DNA of 64,000 nucleotides, taken from the NCBI GenBank assembly GCA_002307185.1, contig DBTT01000027.1:62001-126000 (forward strand). The letters are read 5' to 3'. The position numbers were made by a program, and so were the translations under genes. Shown here piece after piece: positions 31,424 to 40,544 of the stretch (position 1 is the first letter of the stretch; every line of letters begins with the position of its first letter). Source of the stretch: Bacteroidales bacterium UBA1309. Lineage in GTDB: Bacteria; Bacteroidota; Bacteroidia; Bacteroidales; Dysgonomonadaceae. The notes under the pieces are model-generated. The model made no database searches, was not told the DNA's origin, and worked only from the letters and a program-made list of their open reading frames with translations.

Positions 31424-33772
31424 CTATTCTGCTTTTAAAGATTTTACAGGGTTTCTTGAGCTAGCCTTATAGCTATTCAGAGAAACTGTAGCGACAGTTA
31501 CAATAAATATAAGCAAGCCTGTGAGAGCGACAATAAGCCAAGTTATCGGTGCTTTATAGGCAAATTGTTGCAACCACTTTGTGACAATGTAATATGATAT
31601 AGGAATTGCAGCCACATAAGAAAGAAGCAGCAAAATCAAGATGTTGCTATTCAACAAGAGCATGATCTCCGCGATGGAGGCTCCATTGACTTTGCGGATG
31701 GCTATTTCTTTTTCACGTGATTTGGTATTAAAAATAACTAGTCCATAAACGCCCATGACGGCAATTAGAATCGTAACCAAACCGAACGCTGAAATCAGTT
31801 TGGCCAGATTTGTCTCATTCTTATAAAGCTTCTCCAAGGTTTCATCCAAAAACTTTATGTCACAATCGTCATCACTGTAGTTCTTCCATGTTTTTTGAAT
31901 AAGATTGATTCCCCCAGGCACATCATCCTTTGATAATTTGATAAACAGCCAATTCATGAAACGATCATCCAAGGTGGCGAATCCCATCGGCTGTATGGAG
32001 TCTTTCAAAGAGCTATAATTGACATTCTTCGAAATTCCTACAATCGTTAAATTTTCGTCATATCCTTCAAAGGGTTTCCCAATAATTTCCTTTGCCAACC
32101 TATTCTTATAAAGAAAGTTCTCGTTGAAAATAATAGCATGTTTGCTTCTGGCACTGTCTTGGGGTGCGAAATTGCGACCGTCTGTGACTTGAATCCCAAA
32201 GAAATCCAAGAAATTTGTTTGGACCGTCCAAATACTAGCCTGTACAGATTTGCCATCAAACGTTCTTGTCCAAATGGTTCCGATATGGCCAGGAAGAGCG
32301 TCTGCTGCAGTATAATCTAAGATTCGAGGATCACGTTTGAGCTCTTCTCCGAAAGTATGCATGTTGATATTCGAGTCTCCAAGATAAAGATAGACGATAT
32401 TGTCTTTTTCGATTCCCCATGGCTGTCGTTGCATAAAATCGGTTTGTCGTTGTATGGAAAGAGCAACTATAATAAGCGTGGTGGCTGCCAGAAATTGTAT
32501 GAAAATAAGGCTGTTTCGTAATTTGACACTTTTGCGGGACAGCGAGAATGAACCGTTCAAAGCCATTGCAGGCTGAAAAGAAGCTATATAACGTGTTGGA
32601 TACCATCCGAAGAATAGAGCAAAGACTAGGGAAGATATACCAATCAGAAGCAATAGTTCCCAGTTGCCGAGCAACGACATTTTTGCAGGAAAATAGTTAC
32701 TTAAAACAGACCTTTTCAATAAAGAAATGCAACACAGCGAAATAAAAAAAGCAATGGCCGAGAAAAATACAGCCTCCGAAGCTATCGTCCACTTTAGTTT
32801 GAAAGTACTAGCTCCTATAATTCGTTGAATATTAAAAGACTTTACCCTCGTAGGTGCGATGGCGATTGCAAAATTCATGAAGTTTATATAGGCTATGAAA
32901 AGAGTGAGGACACCAATCAGGAGCAAAGAAAGGGTTGTGATCAATCGCCCTCTTTCAAATTCAAAATGCACTTCGTGCAAAGGCGTTAATTCAACCTTGA
33001 GCTTTCTGTCTGATTTTTGCATTTCCTGCCATTCTTCTTTTCCAAATAGCTTTTCGCTGTTCAAACCCACCGATAACTTGTCAACATCTTTTTTGCCAAC
33101 AACAAAATAGCCATAATAACTGTAATTCGCCTGGCTATCATTTGGTAATAAAATGAAAATGCCATTGGAAATGGAACAATTATCCGGAAAGTCTTTGCAA
33201 ACAGCTTGTATTGTTACGGAATTGGTTGTTTGATTGTTGTAAAATCTTTTGGAAGAATGATAATAGACCGTTTTGCCTATTGGACTGGTGTTTCCAAAAA
33301 GCTTTTTCGCTTCTTTTTCGGTAATCAATCCTATGCCCTGTCTTGCAAAAATCCCTTGGGTAGTTCCTTCCACTATTTCCGGCGTAAATACATCCAGGAA
33401 TCCTGCTGTAACTAGGGTTATGGTTATCGATAATTTTCGTTTTAACCCCTTATTGTCCAATACATCCACAAAGAGATTACTAGAGTTAGAGTTTTGAATC
33501 AAGCAATGACTTTTCACTTCCGGAAATTTGTCTGCAATTTCTTGCCCCATGGTGGTTGGCATGGTTAAAAATCGTCCGTTTATCGAATTTATAGTCAAAT
33601 AATAAATTTCATCACCATGCTTAAACTGGCGGTCGTATCTGAAATCGTAGTTTACTTGAATGAGTATTACGATGAACGCCAAAAAAGCCGCTGACAAACC
33701 TATAATATTCAATACACTCGATGTTTTGAACCGATTGAGGACAAATAAAAAGTTTCTTAGGATTGATTTCAT
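31424..33772 (-). CDS. MacB/FtsX-type ABC transporter permease (paralogue)
   Basis: A 782-residue permease with the same domain plan as its neighbour: N-terminal span (NIIGLSAAFLAFIVILIQ), periplasmic domain, three spans around 285-400 and the C-terminal FtsX unit with EIAIRKVNGASIAEI near 690. Overall identity with the neighbour looks low, so the two probably form a heterodimer rather than being recent duplicates. It lies about 100 bp downstream of the ATPase gene. It is intact. Confidence 0.88.
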   Translation of the reverse strand: MKSILRNFLFVLNRFKTSSVLNIIGLSAAFLAFIVILIQVNYDFRYDRQFKHGDEIYYLTINSINGRFLTMPTTMGQEIADKFPEVKSHCLIQNSNSSNLFVDVLDNKGLKRKLSITITLVTAGFLDVFTPEIVEGTTQGIFARQGIGLITEKEAKKLFGNTSPIGKTVYYHSSKRFYNNQTTNSVTIQAVCKDFPDNCSISNGIFILLPNDSQANYSYYGYFVVGKKDVDKLSVGLNSEKLFGKEEWQEMQKSDRKLKVELTPLHEVHFEFERGRLITTLSLLLIGVLTLFIAYINFMNFAIAIAPTRVKSFNIQRIIGASTFKLKWTIASEAVFFSAIAFFISLCCISLLKRSVLSNYFPAKMSLLGNWELLLLIGISSLVFALFFGWYPTRYIASFQPAMALNGSFSLSRKSVKLRNSLIFIQFLAATTLIIVALSIQRQTDFMQRQPWGIEKDNIVYLYLGDSNINMHTFGEELKRDPRILDYTAADALPGHIGTIWTRTFDGKSVQASIWTVQTNFLDFFGIQVTDGRNFAPQDSARSKHAIIFNENFLYKNRLAKEIIGKPFEGYDENLTIVGISKNVNYSSLKDSIQPMGFATLDDRFMNWLFIKLSKDDVPGGINLIQKTWKNYSDDDCDIKFLDETLEKLYKNETNLAKLISAFGLVTILIAVMGVYGLVIFNTKSREKEIAIRKVNGASIAEIMLLLNSNILILLLLSYVAAIPISYYIVTKWLQQFAYKAPITWLIVALTGLLIFIVTVATVSLNSYKASSRNPVKSLKAE

Positions 33773-33873
33773 TTTTCAAATCAAATTAATATCCCAATGG
33801 AATAAATGAAGTAACTAATCAATACCAGTATTTCATTGGTGCATTTTCTGTATTGGTACATTGGCATTTTTAG

Positions 33874-34554
33874 TTAAAGCAAATTCTCGGTTTCTATCAC
33901 AATCTGTCCGTCAAACAAATTGATGGTGCGGTGTGCAAAGTCGGCGTCACGTTGCGAGTGTGTCACCATCACGATGGTCGTTCCCTCGCGGTTGAGTTCT
34001 GTGAGCAAATCCATCACATCTTTTCCGTTTTTCGAATCGAGGTTTCCGGTCGGTTCATCGGCCAAAATGAGTTTGGGATTGGCAATCACCGCACGTGCGA
34101 TGGCCACACGTTGTTGCTGGCCGCCCGAAAGCTGGTTGGGGAAATGGTTGGCCCGGTGGCTGATGCTCATCCGTTTCAAGGTCTCCTCGATGCGTTGTTT
34201 CCGTTCGGAAGCTTTCACCTTGAGGTAGGTGAGGGGCAATTCCACGTTTTCATAGACCGTCATTTCTTCTATCAGGTTGAAACTCTGGAATACGAAACCG
34301 ATGTTTCCCTTGCGGGTTTGCGTCCGTTCCTTTTCCTTCAGGTCGCCCACTTCCGTGTTGTCAAGGAAATAGTGTCCGGAGCTGGGGTTGTCCAGCAATC
34401 CGAGGATATTGAGCAAGGTGGATTTTCCACAACCCGAAGGCCCCATGATGGCGACAAATTCACCTTTTGCCACTTGCATCGAGATGCTGTTCAAAGCCAC
34501 GGTTTCTACTTCCTCCGTACGGAATACTTTTTTTAAGCTTTCAATTTTGATCAT
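33874..34554 (-). CDS. ABC transporter ATP-binding protein (MacB/LolD type)
   Basis: A 226-residue nucleotide-binding subunit. It shows Walker A GPSGCGKST (about 38-46), Q-loop FVFQSF, signature LSGGQQQRVAIARA (about 140), Walker B LILADEPTGNLDS and the switch His in VMVTHSQ. The DEPTGNLDS plus the early LKKVF.TEEVET start is typical of the MacB/LolD/FtsE group. It should power the two large permeases downstream. It lies 15 bp after the deleted permease gene. Confidence 0.95.
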   Translation of the reverse strand: MIKIESLKKVFRTEEVETVALNSISMQVAKGEFVAIMGPSGCGKSTLLNILGLLDNPSSGHYFLDNTEVGDLKEKERTQTRKGNIGFVFQSFNLIEEMTVYENVELPLTYLKVKASERKQRIEETLKRMSISHRANHFPNQLSGGQQQRVAIARAVIANPKLILADEPTGNLDSKNGKDVMDLLTELNREGTTIVMVTHSQRDADFAHRTINLFDGQIVIETENLL

Positions 34555-34569
34555 AGTTGTATGTTTTTT

Positions 34570-35172
34570 TTATTCTGATTTTAATGATTTTACGGGGTTT
34601 TGGTTTGCTATTTTGTAACAATTTGCCAACACAACGATTTCGATCACAAGGAATATTCCAAGACCACTTCCGATGAAGATCAAAGGGGAGAGCGATGCCT
34701 TTTCGGCAAAATTTTCCATCCATTCTTTAGCGACAAAAACGGTGGCGATGCAGCCCAAAAGAATCGCAATGGGTGAGAGGAAAACATGCTCGCCTGCAAA
34801 AAGCTTTAGGATATCTGGCAAGGTGGCTCCATTTACCTTCCGGATGGCAATTTCGGAAGTCCGTCGTTGAATTTCGCTGTTCAGGTAGCCAATCAGCCTG
34901 AGGAGGGTGATCAGTAAAGTGACAATGCTTCCAACAAGAATCGAATCCCGGAATTTTTTTGTTTCTTTATCGCCTTTGTCCATTTTAAAATTTGACTGCA
35001 CTTGGTAGATATGATTGGCCTCTGGAAAGAAATCATCGAACTGGGTATCAAAACTTACTTTAGCCAATAGGACAATAGCCACCGCCATCCCAACCCCCAG
35101 CGAGCTGATTTTTATGAAATTGTTTTGTCCTTTCTTGAAAAAGGAGCGTATAATTCTTTTTACGTTATTCAT
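34570..35172 (-). pseudogene. ABC permease with a large in-frame internal deletion
   Basis: A 200-residue product in place of the ~790 expected. Residues 1-75 are a normal MacB-type N-terminus (IIRSFFKKGQNNFIKISSLG, first span, FDTQFDDFFPEANHIYQVQSN). From about residue 76 the sequence jumps to the last ~125 residues of such a permease, including TSEIAIRKVNGATLPDILK and the final two spans, ending NPVKSLKSE. About 590 residues, comprising most of the periplasmic and middle membrane region, are missing without loss of frame. The start, the RBS region and the operon place (14 bp after hlyD, 15 bp before the ATPase) are preserved. It may be a non-functional relic, or a minimal four-span permease-like subunit. 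Confidence 0.8.
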
Positions 35173-35186
35173 CGTGTTTTCTTTTT

Positions 35187-36440
35187 TTAATGTTTCAGCA
35201 CCAACTCCTGTGCATCGCCAAAACTATCGTAAGACGAGGTGATGACCTTTTCGCCGGCATCCAAGCCCGAAGTCACTTCGTAATAATTCGGGTTTTGCTT
35301 TCCGATGGTGATGTTTCGCCGGATGGCTTTGCTTCCGTCACGGCTGACAACGAAAATCCATTTTCCGCCCGTCGTCTGGTAAAACGGTCCGCGTGGTATC
35401 AGGATGGATTCTGTGGGTTGTCCCAACTGCAAATTTATATAGTAAGTTTGGCCTGCACGAATATTGTCGGGGCGTTCTCCCGAAAAAACGAAATCCACCT
35501 TGAATTGCTTGTCCCTCACTTCGGGATAAACTTTCCGCACGCGGAGGGCATAATTCTTGTCCTGACGTTCAAAAGTAGCACCGAGTCCTTGGTGGATACG
35601 GTCGATGTAGTATTCGTCGATCGAGGCCTCCACTTTGAAATCGGAAAGTACGCTAATTTGTCCCACACGGCCACCCGTGGGAACGTTTTGGCCTATTTCC
35701 ACTTCCAATAGCCCCAGTTGCCCATCCAAGGGTGCTTTCACATTCAAGTTGTCCATCCGTTGGCGTACAAGCAGCAAGTTCTTGCGCATGTTGTTGAGGC
35801 TTTCTTGCATTTGGTACACTTGCACATTGCGGTAGATTGAATCCTGTTTTTGCCGCTCGATGATCAGTTTCCGGCTATTGACGGCAAATTCGTAGTCCTC
35901 CTTCGCCTGTAAATAGTCTTCTTTGGAGGTCAAGTTTTGGGAGAAAAGTTGTTGGTATTGTTCGCATTTCCTTTTCTTCCGGCTTACATCCATCTCCAAT
36001 TGCAGCTTCTCTTTTTTCAAACTGAGCCTTTCTTGTTCCATCGTCACTTGCGTGTTGCGGAGGAAGTTTTGCTTCTCGGCCAATTGGGCTTCGCTGTCCA
36101 GAATGTTGAGGTTGAGCATCGGGTTGTTGAGGCGAACAATCACCTGCCCGGCTTTCACCAGCGTCCCTTCTTCGACCAATTTTTCGGCCACCATTCCCCC
36201 TTCAATCGCACTCAACTGGATGGTATTGATCGGTTGCACCTGCCCGTTGACACGGATGAAGTCGTTGAATTGGCTTTTCGTTGCCTGCTGGATGTTGATG
36301 TTTGTTGCATCCACGTTCAGGCGGTTTCCTTTGTTGCCAAAGATCAGCCAAGCGATGGCCGCAAGCACTATGGCTCCTCCGATGAGGTAAGGCAAGTGCT
36401 TTTTTCGTATTCCTTTTTTCTTTTCTAGTTGTATGTCCAT
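35187..36440 (-). CDS. HlyD-family periplasmic adaptor (membrane fusion protein)
   Basis: A 417-residue inner-membrane-anchored adaptor that links the ABC permeases to the TolC-like channel. A short cytoplasmic Lys-rich head and one span (about 19-36, LPYLIGGAIVLAAIAWLIF) are followed by a lipoyl half (VNGQVQPINTIQLSAIEGGMV), a long coiled-coil hairpin (about 110-230), the second lipoyl half (VKAPLDGQLGLLEVEIGQNV), a beta-barrel and a membrane-proximal domain. All parts are present. It precedes the truncated permease by 14 bp. The 111-bp gap to the tolC-like gene carries inverted repeats. Confidence 0.92.
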   Translation of the reverse strand: MDIQLEKKKGIRKKHLPYLIGGAIVLAAIAWLIFGNKGNRLNVDATNINIQQATKSQFNDFIRVNGQVQPINTIQLSAIEGGMVAEKLVEEGTLVKAGQVIVRLNNPMLNLNILDSEAQLAEKQNFLRNTQVTMEQERLSLKKEKLQLEMDVSRKKRKCEQYQQLFSQNLTSKEDYLQAKEDYEFAVNSRKLIIERQKQDSIYRNVQVYQMQESLNNMRKNLLLVRQRMDNLNVKAPLDGQLGLLEVEIGQNVPTGGRVGQISVLSDFKVEASIDEYYIDRIHQGLGATFERQDKNYALRVRKVYPEVRDKQFKVDFVFSGERPDNIRAGQTYYINLQLGQPTESILIPRGPFYQTTGGKWIFVVSRDGSKAIRRNITIGKQNPNYYEVTSGLDAGEKVITSSYDSFGDAQELVLKH

Positions 36441-36471
36441 GATAATAATTAGTTTGATGTGCCGATAACTT

Positions 36472-36554
36472 TAATGTGCCAATGAAAAATAGCCATCCAT
36501 TCATTAATCAATTATCCCATTAGCATATTAACTAATTGGCATATTGGCACATTA
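36472..36554. repeat. Inverted repeats of a TAATGTGCCAAT element between hlyD and tolC-like genes
   Basis: TAATGTGCCAAT at 36472-36483 and its perfect complement ATTGGCACATTA at 36543-36554 flank 59 bp. The second copy overlaps the last codon of the tolC-like gene. Related sequences, TAATGTGCCAATGGGATAAT at 31391-31410 and ATTGGTACATTGGCAT at 33852-33867, occur in other spacers of the same operon. Confidence 0.7.
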
Positions 36555-37874
36555 GTAAAGCGGTTTTCCTTTATAATAATCCACCAAACGGGATTTCAGT
36601 TCGTACTTGAATCGGGCATTCAACCTGTTGGCTTTGGCTTGGAGGAGCTTGTTCTCGCTCGTGTGCAGGTTGAGAATACTGATAAGCCCCTGTTCGTATT
36701 TTCGTTGGTTCATCTTATAAGCCAGTTCAGAAGCCGAAGTTTGTTTGTCGGCTTGGAGGTATTCGTCCGCCTGCCCGTTCATGTCGGTGATGGCTTGTGC
36801 TATTTCGCCGAAGAGTGTCCGCTGTGCATCCTTGTAATCGTTTTCAGCGATCACCATCTGCGCCCTGTTTCTACGGATGTTTGCTGTTTGTGAAAAACCC
36901 GTGAACAAGGGAATCGCAAGGGTGAGCCCGACGTAGTAGCCCCGTTTGTCCCTGAATTGATTTTTGAACGGACGGTAGTCGCTTCCGTCCATGTAGCGGG
37001 AAAAATTGGTTGACCAACCTCCTTCTGCTGCAATACTTGGCAAAATAGCACCTTTGGAAGCTTTGTAAGCCAATTTTTGGGCTTGAAAACTGTCGGCGGC
37101 GGCCTGTAGTTTGGGGTTCAAATCTTTTGCTGTCTGAAACACATCCAATGCCGAGCTCTCTTCTTTCGTGAAGATCGGAGTTTCTTCCTCGTACTTGACG
37201 TTTAATTCTTCTTCAATCGGATAATTCATTTTTTCTTTCAATTGAATGATTCCAATGCGGTAGATATTTTGCTGGCGGGTGAGGTTGTATCTGTCGGAAG
37301 CCTCCTTGGCAGCCACTTCTGCCACATCGGGTGCGCTTTTCATTCCTAATGTCTCCATCTTGTTCATTTGTAGCAGTTGCTCTGAGCTTTCGGTGAGTTG
37401 CTGCTCTGCTAATTTTGCCATTTCTTGAAAATAGACAACATTGAGAAAAGCCTCCATCGTGTCGTAAGCGATCATGTCTTGAATGCTTTGCAACTGTTGT
37501 TTTCCTTTCAGTTTGTTCACCTTCTGCATTTTCACTTTGTGGATGTTGGAAAAGCCATCGAACAGCGTTAGGGTGGAATAAATCACATAGCTGTTGCTGA
37601 ACGAATTGTTGTCGATGTAGGTGTTGGTTTCCGAGTCCAATCCACGCCCAAAATTGAAGTAGGTGTTTGTATAGGCTTTAAGAGAAGGAAGCAGATTGCC
37701 GATAGCCTCCAGGTAATTTTGGTGGTTAATACTGTTTTGTGCATCCTGATTGCTTTTCTTCGGGCTGTGTGCAATGGCATACGAGATGCACTCTTCGAGG
37801 GTCCAAACTTTTTCTTGAGCTTTGGTATGGCCAGCTATCAACAAATAGAAAAGAATGTAGTAAGTATATTTCAT
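36552..37874 (-). CDS. TolC-family outer-membrane efflux protein
   Basis: A 440-residue outer-membrane channel. A signal peptide (YTYYILFYLLIAGHTKAQ) is followed by two repeated TolC halves: long coiled-coil helices (about 120-215 and 335-425) and the beta-barrel strands YTNTYFNFGRGLDSET and RDKRGYYVGLTLAIPLFTG, the latter a standard TolC mark. I start at the ATG at 37874, just before the signal peptide; an earlier in-frame ATG at 37919 adds 15 non-signal residues. It is the first gene of the efflux operon. Two regulatory dyads lie about 110-146 bp upstream. Confidence 0.92.
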   Translation of the reverse strand: MKYTYYILFYLLIAGHTKAQEKVWTLEECISYAIAHSPKKSNQDAQNSINHQNYLEAIGNLLPSLKAYTNTYFNFGRGLDSETNTYIDNNSFSNSYVIYSTLTLFDGFSNIHKVKMQKVNKLKGKQQLQSIQDMIAYDTMEAFLNVVYFQEMAKLAEQQLTESSEQLLQMNKMETLGMKSAPDVAEVAAKEASDRYNLTRQQNIYRIGIIQLKEKMNYPIEEELNVKYEEETPIFTKEESSALDVFQTAKDLNPKLQAAADSFQAQKLAYKASKGAILPSIAAEGGWSTNFSRYMDGSDYRPFKNQFRDKRGYYVGLTLAIPLFTGFSQTANIRRNRAQMVIAENDYKDAQRTLFGEIAQAITDMNGQADEYLQADKQTSASELAYKMNQRKYEQGLISILNLHTSENKLLQAKANRLNARFKYELKSRLVDYYKGKPLY

Positions 37875-37983
37875 ATTCTTTGGCAAATAATTTATCATTC
37901 TTGCAAAAGATATATCCATTACTATGCCAAAACTATAACTTGTTGATAAATAGTGTGTAGTGTAGTTGTTGCCTCACAAGGTG

Positions 37984-38020
37984 TGTAAGGTTATTTTACA
38001 GTGCGTAAAAATATTTTACG
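37984..38020. promoter_or_regulatory. Twin 17-bp dyads, candidate enhancer sites for the sigma-54 regulator
   Basis: TGTAAGGTTATTTTACA (37984-38000) and CGTAAAAATATTTTACG (38004-38020) share the plan yGTAA-N7-TTACr. Their starts are 20 bp apart, so the two sites face the same side of the helix. They are about 110 bp upstream of the tolC-like start, a usual distance for NtrC-type enhancers. A downstream TGGAT-N7-TTTTGCA resembles a -24/-12 promoter but its spacing is one base too long. Confidence 0.5.
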
Positions 38021-38081
38021 ATGTGCTGTGGTGGTGAAATTCTTCTTCCTGAGGAGTTCTGATAATTCCTATGGTAACAAC

Positions 38082-38109
38082 AACGAGCCTTTCCCACGAG
38101 AGGCTCGTT
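38082..38109. terminator. Hairpin downstream of the PEGA lipoprotein gene
   Basis: A 9-bp perfect stem AACGAGCCT / AGGCTCGTT with a 10-base loop, followed on the minus strand by TTGTTGTT. Probably ends the minus-strand lipoprotein transcript before it enters the dyad region. Confidence 0.6.
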
Positions 38110-38134
38110 GCATGGATAAGTATTAAATAACTAT

Positions 38135-38632
38135 TTAATGATTGATTGCAACCAAATGATTTCTCATAGGGGCAGGAATGTCGTTGATGTCCAATATATT
38201 CAAAGAAGCTGTATCTGAAGATCCCTTCTTTTCTAAACCTTCATTTATATATTTGGTTTCAAGCTTGTACATAGCTCCTGTAGCAGGATCAACAATCAAT
38301 AGCCCGATTAGTCCACCAAAAATAATGTTTCCAAAATACCAACCATTCAACTTACATTCAACTGGAATGATCTTCTCATTGTAACCATCTAATGTTAACT
38401 TAATTTGGTAAGATTGCTTGGCAAAGAAACCGTCACCAGATGCTAAGCTAACGGTACTGGGTGTAATGCCGTTGTAGATTGTTGCTCCTTTTTTGTTTGT
38501 TATTTCAATTTTTGCGCCCGAAGGAGTTGTGTTCACTGTTAATGGCCAATTGCTTTTGCTTACAATTGTAGCGCAGCTTGAAAATAAACAAATACAAAAA
38601 AATGATAATAATCCATAGTTTAATTTCTTCAT
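38135..38632 (-). CDS. Lipoprotein with PEGA-like domain
   Basis: A 165-residue lipoprotein: signal peptide with lipobox FSSC (Cys20) right after LLSFFCICLFSS, then a PEGA-type beta domain (about 30-95, VNTTPSGAKIEITNKKGATI, YNGITPSTVSLASGDG, YQIKLTLDGY). Next comes a Gly-rich hydrophobic stretch (FGNIIFGGLIGLLIVDPATG) as in YgdR/CsgG-neighbourhood lipoproteins, and a polar tail. PEGA domains are small surface or envelope beta modules of uncertain ligand. The gene stands alone and is transcribed toward the dyad region. Confidence 0.7.
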   Translation of the reverse strand: MKKLNYGLLSFFCICLFSSCATIVSKSNWPLTVNTTPSGAKIEITNKKGATIYNGITPSTVSLASGDGFFAKQSYQIKLTLDGYNEKIIPVECKLNGWYFGNIIFGGLIGLLIVDPATGAMYKLETKYINEGLEKKGSSDTASLNILDINDIPAPMRNHLVAINH

Positions 38633-38982
38633 AAATAAGTATATAAATAAATTGGATTTTGCCTACTCGTTAGCTTTTCGGCTTACGCTATCAATGTTTA
38701 ACAAAAGAAACTAGATTGATGCCATAAAGATATAAAATTATTTTATATATGTTTATCTGTGCAGTAATTTATGTAAATTATTATTTTTTTCTTGCTTTAG
38801 GCTTCTTCTCAATCTTCCGCTATTTTACCAAGACTTCATACTTTTGAATGTAAGGAAGGAGCTTGATCCTAAGGATATTTGTGATCAAAAAAGAATTTCA
38901 TAAAATATTAATTTACATCAAATAAAATACGTATTTTTGAAAATTTGCTACTTACTTATAGGTAATAATAAAAATTTGGATT
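38633..38982. other. Divergent intergenic region with one promoter-like element
   Basis: This 350-bp AT-rich stretch has no gene that I can support. TATTTTTG at 38932-38939 matches the -7 consensus about 44 bp before the next plus-strand ATG. It also contains the leader of the minus-strand lipoprotein, without a clear -33/-7 pair. Confidence 0.4.
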
Positions 38983-39483
38983 ATGTTTCAATTGCTTTTC
39001 AAGTACACGATAACTATTATTTTCTTGCTTCAGCTCACGTTGAGTGCTTTCGCGCAATCAGCCGAATCTGAATTGAGAAAAGATTTGCTGAGATCCATTA
39101 AGCCACAAAAAGATGGGAAGAAGCCGGTGGCTGATTCTTTGCAAAATTCAACTTCCCGGCATGTGGATCCGATCGTGACACTGGATGAGAAGTATCGGTT
39201 GGATGAGCCGCGAAAGAAACTTTCATTCAACGATATTAATCCAGAAAACAGGAGGGTAAAGCCCGCTGATACGGTATCATTCAAATTTGATATGAAATCG
39301 TTAAAGATGATTTACTACAACCACTTTACAACTGTTTACAACGGGAATCATTTTGTGACTGCTCCTTCCCAAATGGGATTCACTGTTAATATAAGTGGTG
39401 GAGGCTGGAAAAAGCTTTCCATGAAGACAAGGCGGATTCTCCGCGAAGTGTATGGCGTATCGGAAGAACAACTGGGCAAGTGA
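38983..39483 (+). CDS. Exported protein of unknown function
   Basis: A 166-residue protein with a signal peptide (LLFKYTITIIFLLQLTLSAFAQ, cleavage near 25). The mature protein starts with a charged, disordered-looking stretch (SELRKDLLRSIKPQKDGKKPV). It ends in a compact domain containing YYNHFTTVYNGNHFVTAPSQ and GGGWKKLSMKTRRILREVYG. It resembles short periplasmic proteins conserved only in Bacteroidales; I cannot name the family with certainty. The gene is monocistronic, with a -7 element at 38932, and is followed by the pirin gene after 94 bp. Confidence 0.55.
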   Translation: MFQLLFKYTITIIFLLQLTLSAFAQSAESELRKDLLRSIKPQKDGKKPVADSLQNSTSRHVDPIVTLDEKYRLDEPRKKLSFNDINPENRRVKPADTVSFKFDMKSLKMIYYNHFTTVYNGNHFVTAPSQMGFTVNISGGGWKKLSMKTRRILREVYGVSEEQLGK

Positions 39484-39577
39484 ATGGTAAATCAGTGGTG
39501 AGCAATCTTCCCTCACGGATGAACAATACGCCTTCTCTACATGTTCTTTAGGGATAATTTAACGAAAAAACAAGGCA

Positions 39578-40456
39578 ATGAACACGAAAATTATAGAAGC
39601 AGTGATAGCTCCTCCTCCAACGCATTGGGTGGGAGATGGATTCAAGGTTCATAACTTTATCCCCGGCGTTCCGGGATTGGATATGCAGAAAATGGATCCA
39701 ATCATTCTTATGGACTATAATGCTAAAATGAAAGTGGCGGGATCAGAACATGCCGGTGGAGTGGGAGTGCATCCCCATCGTGGATTTGAGACTGTTACCA
39801 TAGCGTATCAAGGAAAAGTTCAGCATCATGACAGCCACGGTGGCGGTGGAATCATCGGACAAGGTGATGTGCAGTGGATGACAGCCTCTTCGGGCATATT
39901 GCACAAAGAATATTATGAAAAGGAATGGGCTAAGTCTGGCGGTGATTTCCAAATGGTGCAGCTTTGGGTGAATCTTCCCAAGGAGGTGAAAATGTCTCCT
40001 CCAAGGTATCAGGCAATTCTTCGTGAAAATATGGGGCATGTGGTATTGGAGGATATGGAGAGTTTCGTTGAAATAATCGCTGGTGAATATAAAGGTACAA
40101 AAGGGCCTGCTCTCACATTCTCAAATGTACAGTTGATGAATGCCCGTCTCAAAAAAGGGGCAAAAGCGGACTTTAGTTTTCCTTCTCGATTCAACACCGC
40201 GATATTGGTGATTGAAGGCAGCGTCATTGTGAATGGGAACGAACATGTGCCTGCCAATTATTTTGTGAAATTCAAAAATGAAGGGGAGGATTTCTCGATT
40301 GAAGCAAAAGAAAATGCCCTTGTGTTGGTGTTGAGCGGTGATCCGATCCGTGAACCTATCGCAGCTTACGGCCCTTTTGTGATGAATACGCAAGAAGAAA
40401 TCCGCCAAGCATTTAAAGATTTTGAGGATGGGAAATTTGGCTATTTGGAAGATTGA
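39578..40456 (+). CDS. Pirin-family cupin protein
   Basis: A 292-residue bicupin. The N-terminal cupin carries the metal-binding motif HPHRGFETVT (two His), then HHDSHGGGG and the Glu in ASSGILHKE; the C-terminal cupin (about 170-280) lacks a metal site, as usual. Pirins bind Fe and some have quercetin 2,3-dioxygenase activity; the role in bacteria is generally redox sensing or quercetinase-like, not known here. It ends before a strong bidirectional hairpin shared with the convergent dehydrogenase gene. Confidence 0.92.
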   Translation: MNTKIIEAVIAPPPTHWVGDGFKVHNFIPGVPGLDMQKMDPIILMDYNAKMKVAGSEHAGGVGVHPHRGFETVTIAYQGKVQHHDSHGGGGIIGQGDVQWMTASSGILHKEYYEKEWAKSGGDFQMVQLWVNLPKEVKMSPPRYQAILRENMGHVVLEDMESFVEIIAGEYKGTKGPALTFSNVQLMNARLKKGAKADFSFPSRFNTAILVIEGSVIVNGNEHVPANYFVKFKNEGEDFSIEAKENALVLVLSGDPIREPIAAYGPFVMNTQEEIRQAFKDFEDGKFGYLED

Positions 40457-40494
40457 AATTGCAATCTCAAAGTTGCCACATAGTCCCTAAAGAA

Positions 40495-40528
40495 AAGGAG
40501 CTGTCTCAAAAAGACAGCTCCTTTTTTA
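40495..40528. terminator. Bidirectional terminator between pirin and carboxynorspermidine dehydrogenase
   Basis: A perfect 12-bp stem AAGGAGCTGTCT / AGACAGCTCCTT with a 5-base loop. T runs follow on the plus strand and a shorter A/T run on the minus strand. Confidence 0.93.
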
Positions 40529-40544
40529 TTTGAAAAAACTTTTC

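Noticed and set aside
37874..37920. Sigma-54 -24/-12 promoter ahead of the tolC-like gene (TGGAT...TTTTGCA)
   Set aside because: Spacing between the GG and GC elements is one base longer than the strict requirement, so I did not list it as a promoter.
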